Below, in pieces: positions 62,471 through 64,000 of a stretch of DNA of 64,000 nucleotides (position 1 is the stretch's first letter; each line of letters starts with the position of its first letter). The notes under the pieces are model-generated. The model ran no database searches, had not been told where the DNA came from, and was given only the letters and a program-made list of their open reading frames with translations. The position numbers and the translations under genes are program-made. This DNA comes from Natrarchaeobaculum aegyptiacum. Its GTDB lineage: Archaea > Halobacteriota > Halobacteria > Halobacteriales > Natrialbaceae. The stretch spans positions 620,001 to 684,000 of the forward strand of contig NZ_CP019893.1 in assembly GCF_002156705.1 (NCBI RefSeq), in the 5' to 3' direction.

Positions 62471-63538
62471 TCAGAGCGGTTCGTCGCCGTCGATAATCCG
62501 CTTTGCGCGGGCGGCGAGTGCGGGGACGCGCGCTTCCATCTTCGGGTACATCGGGTTGTCGCTGTTGCCCTCGAGGTACCGTCGGAAGAACATCTCGCCG
62601 AGGCCAGCGAGTTTGTAGACCGCGAGCGTGCGGTAGAAGCGTTCGTGTTCGAACTCGAGGCCGGTGAGTTCTTCCCACCGAGAGACGAGTTCGACGCGGG
62701 TCGGGTAGCCCTCGCGGGTCATGAAGCGATTTGAGAGCTCCGGCATCTCGGGATCCGGATCTTTGGCGTCGTACCAGTAGGAGAGCATCCAGCCGAGGTC
62801 GGCCCGTGGGTCCCCGAGCGTCGACATCTCCCAGTCGAAGACGGCGACGAGTGCTGGCTCCTCACTGGGACCGAACATGACGTTGTCCAGTTTGTAATCG
62901 CCGTGAACGAGCGTGTGTGGGTGTTCCTCGGGGACGTTGTCCCGGAGCCAGTCACCGACCTCACGGAGGTCCGGAACCTCGCGTTCGTCTTCGGTGACCT
63001 CGAACGCCCACGCCAGTTGCTTGCCCCAGCGGTCGACCTGGCGCTGGGTGTACCCCGCAGGCTTCCCGAACTCGCCGAGACCGATCTCCTCGTAGTCGAG
63101 CCGGTGGATTTTTGCGAGCGTATCGACCAGTTCTTCGCCGATCCGCTGGCGGTGGTCGGGATCGGCGAACCGATCCGGTTCGTCGTCACGGAGGACGTCC
63201 CCCTCGAGCCGTTCCATGACGTAGAAGTCGCTGCCGATGACGTCGTGGTCCTCGCAGGCGAGGACGGGATCGGGAACCGGGACGTCGGTCTCTGAAACGG
63301 CGTTCATCACGCTGTACTCGCGGATGACGTCGTGGGCGGTGTCTGCGGTCTCGCCCGGTGGCGGCCGGCGGACGACCAGATCGCGGTCCCCCCAGGTGAC
63401 GAACAGCGTCTCGTTCGAGTGGCCTTCCTGGTGTCGGTGCACGTCGTAGTCGTCGGCCTCGCCGAGGTTGTCGGCGAGGTACGCCGCGAGGGCGTCCTCG
63501 TCGACGAGGCGGTCGTAGTAGGATTCGTTCTCGGTCAT
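62471..63538 (-). CDS. Aminoglycoside-phosphotransferase-family protein (ACAD10/11-kinase-like)
   Basis: 355-residue APH-fold kinase-like protein. DYDVHRHQEGHSNETLFVTW and DLVVRRPPPGETADTAHDVI form the N-lobe; the catalytic loop is VHGDYKLDNVMF and the metal-binding segment VFDWEMSTLGDPRADLGWML. It resembles the kinase-like half of ACAD10/11 and bacterial homologues that phosphorylate hydroxyacyl-CoA, so a role in fatty-acid breakdown is inferred. Its start is ATG 63538, with a perfect inverted repeat about 75-100 bases upstream. The upstream gene idi is divergent. Confidence 0.88.
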   Translation of the reverse strand: MTENESYYDRLVDEDALAAYLADNLGEADDYDVHRHQEGHSNETLFVTWGDRDLVVRRPPPGETADTAHDVIREYSVMNAVSETDVPVPDPVLACEDHDVIGSDFYVMERLEGDVLRDDEPDRFADPDHRQRIGEELVDTLAKIHRLDYEEIGLGEFGKPAGYTQRQVDRWGKQLAWAFEVTEDEREVPDLREVGDWLRDNVPEEHPHTLVHGDYKLDNVMFGPSEEPALVAVFDWEMSTLGDPRADLGWMLSYWYDAKDPDPEMPELSNRFMTREGYPTRVELVSRWEELTGLEFEHERFYRTLAVYKLAGLGEMFFRRYLEGNSDNPMYPKMEARVPALAARAKRIIDGDEPL

Positions 63539-63611
63539 GGTGGCTGTTTTCGTCCATCGCGGCGGGCGGAGCTGGGACCGCCCCCGTAGGACGATCCACA
63601 GTCGCCATGAT

Positions 63612-63635
63612 GGGATACGATATCACTAGTATCCC
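63612..63635 (-). promoter_or_regulatory. Inverted repeat GGGATAC-N10-GTATCCC upstream of the phosphotransferase-family gene
   Basis: Two perfect seven-base arms, 63612-63618 and 63629-63635, are separated by ten bases containing GATATC. The element lies 74-97 bases before ATG 63538 in an AT-rich stretch between two divergent genes, which is a usual place for an archaeal operator. No known regulator site is matched. Confidence 0.5.
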
Positions 63636-63826
63636 GATTAACGAAAATAGTTTTGTCTCGTCTCGTTTCTTACAACGTTCATCTCGTGTGAACGTGTCAC
63701 ACCCGAGAGCGTTCGGTTGGCGTGAGTCCGCGAGCGTGGTCCTGACCGGCTTCGAGAGTGGCTCTTCCAGACCACGCCGAGTCCGTTTGGGGCCAGGATT
63801 ATTGGCCAGCCCTCCGATGGAGGACT

Positions 63827-64000
63827 ATGGCCGCAGACAGTCCCGAGAACCACGAGAACGCCGCCCAGCAGGTCGTCGCCGTCGACGCGAACGACGAACG
63901 ACGCGATGTCGTCAACCGGCTCGAGGCCCACACCGGTGAGGGAATTCGCCACCGGGCGTTCACCTGCCTCGTCTTCGACCGGGAGGACAACGTGTTGCTC
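63827..64000 (+). CDS. idi: Isopentenyl-diphosphate delta-isomerase type 1, 5' part
   Basis: 58 codons are present before the window ends. DRVV-like charged sequence leads to DVVNRLEAHTGEGIRHRAFT, then CLVFDREDNVLL, the start of the Nudix-fold IDI domain, in which the HRAF segment holds a metal-binding His. Type 1 IDI interconverts IPP and DMAPP for the archaeal lipid pathway. ATG 63827 is preceded by a purine-rich GGAGG at 63819-63823, a plausible Shine-Dalgarno site. The gene is cut by the window end, not broken. Confidence 0.85.
   Translation, partial: MAADSPENHENAAQQVVAVDANDERRDVVNRLEAHTGEGIRHRAFTCLVFDREDNVLL

Overview
The window is a stretch of a haloarchaeal chromosome, most like the Natrialbales (Natrinema, Haloterrigena, Natronorubrum and relatives) by gene content. 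The evidence is high G+C, very acidic proteins, very frequent CTCGAG hexamers, twin-arginine lipoprotein signals, leaderless promoters with a TATA box about 25-32 bases before the start codon, and archaeal families such as aIF2-beta, CobY, Pth2, CheC/CheD and PilB/PilC. No insertion sequence, tRNA, rRNA or CRISPR array was seen. The genus is an inference.

Layout. 1-3 kb: a four-PAS histidine kinase. 2.4-8.4 kb: a seven-gene cobalamin salvage and late-assembly operon on the minus strand (HAD phosphatase, cbiB, cobS, cobY, cobT, cobD, cbiZ), each gene overlapping the next. 8.6-13.3 kb: aIF2-beta with a TRAM tail, a phosphoribosyltransferase, an NAD(P)HX dehydratase, a methyltransferase and small proteins. 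13.4-23.3 kb: a complete chemotaxis cluster, cheW1 then cheY-cheB-cheA-cheC1-cheC2-cheD-cheR, followed by an unusual nuclease-fold protein. 24.8-34.1 kb, minus strand: a type IV pilus-like operon, pilB-pilC and five small proteins with one hydrophobic N-terminal segment each. 34.4-40 kb: a PAS/GAF kinase, an SDR, and small HalOD1, DUF192, HNH and DUF5800-type proteins. 40.1-45.3 kb: a YeiH-type transporter and pstSCAB, followed on the opposite strand by a methyl-accepting transducer. 47.9-54 kb: trpB, HIT, a glycosyltransferase, membrane and lipoproteins, pth2, a DsbA-like lipoprotein and dcd. 54-57.4 kb: two Tat-exported enzyme homologues, DyP/EfeB-like and copper-amine-oxidase-like, both with changed catalytic residues. 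57.5-64 kb: the thiamine regulator thiR, a methyltransferase, thi4, a thioesterase, an aminoglycoside-phosphotransferase-family protein and the start of idi.

How it fits together. The strongest new signal is regulatory. A palindromic element, TTATC-N6-GATAA or a close variant, stands about 10-13 bases upstream of the TATA-like box of three promoters only: cheW1, cheY and pilB. My eye scan found no other TATC-N6-GATA in the window. This suggests that chemotaxis and the neighbouring pilus-like machine are switched on by one activator. In the same cluster CheB has lost its phosphoacceptor Asp and receiver Lys, and CheA carries an acidic repeat-rich linker of about 600 residues, so adaptation may be wired differently from the textbook scheme. 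Other points of interest are the altered DyP and amine oxidase pair, a HAD protein that could supply the missing alpha-ribazole phosphatase, and a Pst cluster that has a transducer where phoU would be expected.
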